A stretch of 44,519 nucleotides of DNA from an uncultured Anaerosolibacter sp. (GTDB lineage: Bacteria; Bacillota_A; Clostridia; Peptostreptococcales; Thermotaleaceae), in the NCBI GenBank assembly GCA_937948705.1, contig CALECF010000155.1, positions 1 to 44,519 of the forward strand. Reading direction: 5' to 3'. A model generated the notes under the pieces. It was not told the origin of the DNA. It made no database searches and saw only the letters and a list, made by a program, of their open reading frames with translations. The position numbers and the translations under genes were made by a program. Numbering within the stretch: position 1 is the stretch's first letter; every line of letters begins with the position of its first letter. Shown one piece after another: positions 43,992 through 44,519 of this stretch.

Positions 43992-44321
43992 ATGGGTAGT
44001 GAGCATGTGATTATGCTAAACAGTGAAAATTTCGAGATAGAGGTTTTAAATGCAACCGTGCCAGTTGTCGTTGATTTTTATGCAGATTGGTGTGGACCGT
44101 GTCAAACTGTGGGTCCTATTATGGATGAATTAGCAGATGAGTATCACGGAAAGGTTAAAGTTTGCAAAGTAAATGTAGATGGACAAAGGGACTTGGCAAG
44201 GAAGTTTAAAGTGATGAGCATTCCTACTATTTTGGTTTATCAAAATGGAGAACAAAAAAACCGAGTGAATGGTGCTTACTCAAAGAACGATTTTAAGAAG
44301 ATGATTGATGAAATACTATAG
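43992..44321 (+). CDS. trxA: Thioredoxin
   Basis: This 109-residue thioredoxin has the active site W33-C34-G35-P36-C37 in VVDFYADWCGPC and the cis-proline loop in MSIPTILVYQNG. It reduces disulfides in the cytoplasm. AAAGGGG lies upstream of the ATG. No thioredoxin reductase is next to it in this window. Its stop overlaps a terminator shared with the convergent exporter gene. Confidence 0.95.
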   Translation: MGSEHVIMLNSENFEIEVLNATVPVVVDFYADWCGPCQTVGPIMDELADEYHGKVKVCKVNVDGQRDLARKFKVMSIPTILVYQNGEQKNRVNGAYSKNDFKKMIDEIL

Positions 44322-44347
44322 AGACGATGACGTCTCTATATTTTTTT
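44317..44347 (+). terminator. Terminator after trxA, overlapping the exporter stop
   Basis: A 10-bp perfect stem (44317-44326 with 44331-44340, loop ATGA) is followed by T7. It contains the trxA stop and the stop of the convergent gene. Confidence 0.85.
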
Positions 44348-44519
44348 AAGAAAAACAAGTCGTGTAAACGAAGAAACCAAAAGGATGGCAACCGCTATAC
44401 TACCAGCAATAAAAATTGTTTCGCTCCCAACTTGAGCGGCTTTGCTAAAATTCTTTTGAATAAGGGCAAGCATGGTGTTATACATACCGGAGCCGGGTAC
44501 CAAAGGAAGAATTCCTGGT
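44336..44519 (-). CDS. Threonine/serine exporter family protein (ThrE-like, C-terminal part)
   Basis: On the minus strand a frame enters from the window edge and ends at TAG (44338-44336). Its 60 residues read PGILPLVPGSGMYNTMLALI, then a conserved AAQVGSETIFIAGSIAVA and a short tail. This is the C-terminal membrane part of the ThrE_2/YjjB-like exporter half (LPLVPGSGMY is characteristic). The start is outside the window. It converges on trxA with 14 nt between the stops. Confidence 0.75.
   Translation of the reverse strand, partial: PGILPLVPGSGMYNTMLALIQKNFSKAAQVGSETIFIAGSIAVAILLVSSFTRLVFLKKI

Noticed and set aside
43533..44321. Further Sec codons in the redox genes
   Set aside because: Thioredoxin has an ordinary CGPC site, and the RseC-like and DUF2325 genes end at stops with no conserved sequence continuing beyond. 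Only selD shows an in-frame UGA with homology on both sides.

Overview
The window is chromosomal DNA of a low-GC, endospore-forming Firmicute of class Clostridia. The evidence is the gene content: SpoIID-type, GerMN and BofC-like sporulation or germination proteins, SCIFF peptide with its radical SAM maturase beside yajC/secDF, anaerobic HemZ, a T-box in front of aspS, and a complete selenocysteine (Sec) machinery. Gene order and the Sec genes would fit a relative of Alkaliphilus, but that is an impression and not a test. Almost all genes lie on the + strand. I see no phage, transposase, CRISPR array or plasmid functions; this is mostly core genome.

Layout. 1-2.7 kb: nadD, yqeK and an LCP cell-wall protein, with rsfS at 3.9 kb after a Na+/Ca2+ antiporter gene. 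4.2-5.3 kb: a YheO-type regulator and ridA. 5.5-8.75 kb: a serine-synthesis operon (class V aminotransferase, serA, DUF1015), closed by a 52-bp perfect palindrome that also faces the convergent dacF. 10.3-15.6 kb: comEA, selD (itself a selenoprotein with an in-frame UGA), selA, selB. 15.8-19.7 kb: a two-component system and two GerMN proteins. 19.8 kb: selC, tRNA-Sec(UCA), with its own promoter and terminator, followed by a consensus minus-strand promoter that runs straight into a terminator (possible tiny RNA). 20.2-27.8 kb: BofC-like gene, ruvCAB, DUF2905, SpoIID-like protein, queA, tgt, yajC. 28-33 kb: TIGR04086-type membrane protein, scfA, scfB, gamma-carbonic anhydrase-like gene, secD, secF. 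33-40.7 kb: UbiB-like kinase, apt, RSH (p)ppGpp enzyme, dtd, a metallo-beta-lactamase fold hydrolase, a 60-aa HTH protein, hemZ. 40.66-42.9 kb: consensus promoter, Asp-specifier T-box, aspS. 42.9-44.5 kb: a redox group (DUF2325 under a near-perfect Fur box, RseC-like protein, thioredoxin) and the 3' end of a convergent ThrE-type exporter gene.

How the parts work together. SelA, SelB, SelC and SelD make and insert Sec, and SelD depends on that pathway for its own synthesis. SerC-like and SerA activities feed serine, which is also the precursor charged onto tRNA-Sec. ScfA is the peptide substrate of ScfB. YajC, SecD and SecF assist protein export. RuvABC resolve Holliday junctions. QueA and Tgt make queuosine in tRNA.

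Most notable: (1) the Sec codon in selD with a candidate SECIS hairpin; (2) two diverged copies of a multi-hairpin element (about 23.4 and 27.9 kb) with compensatory base changes; (3) an 18/19 Fur box over the promoter of a DUF2325 gene ending in CxxCxxC; (4) a consensus antisense promoter-terminator pair next to selC; (5) a histidine kinase gene whose best ribosome-binding site points to an ATT start.
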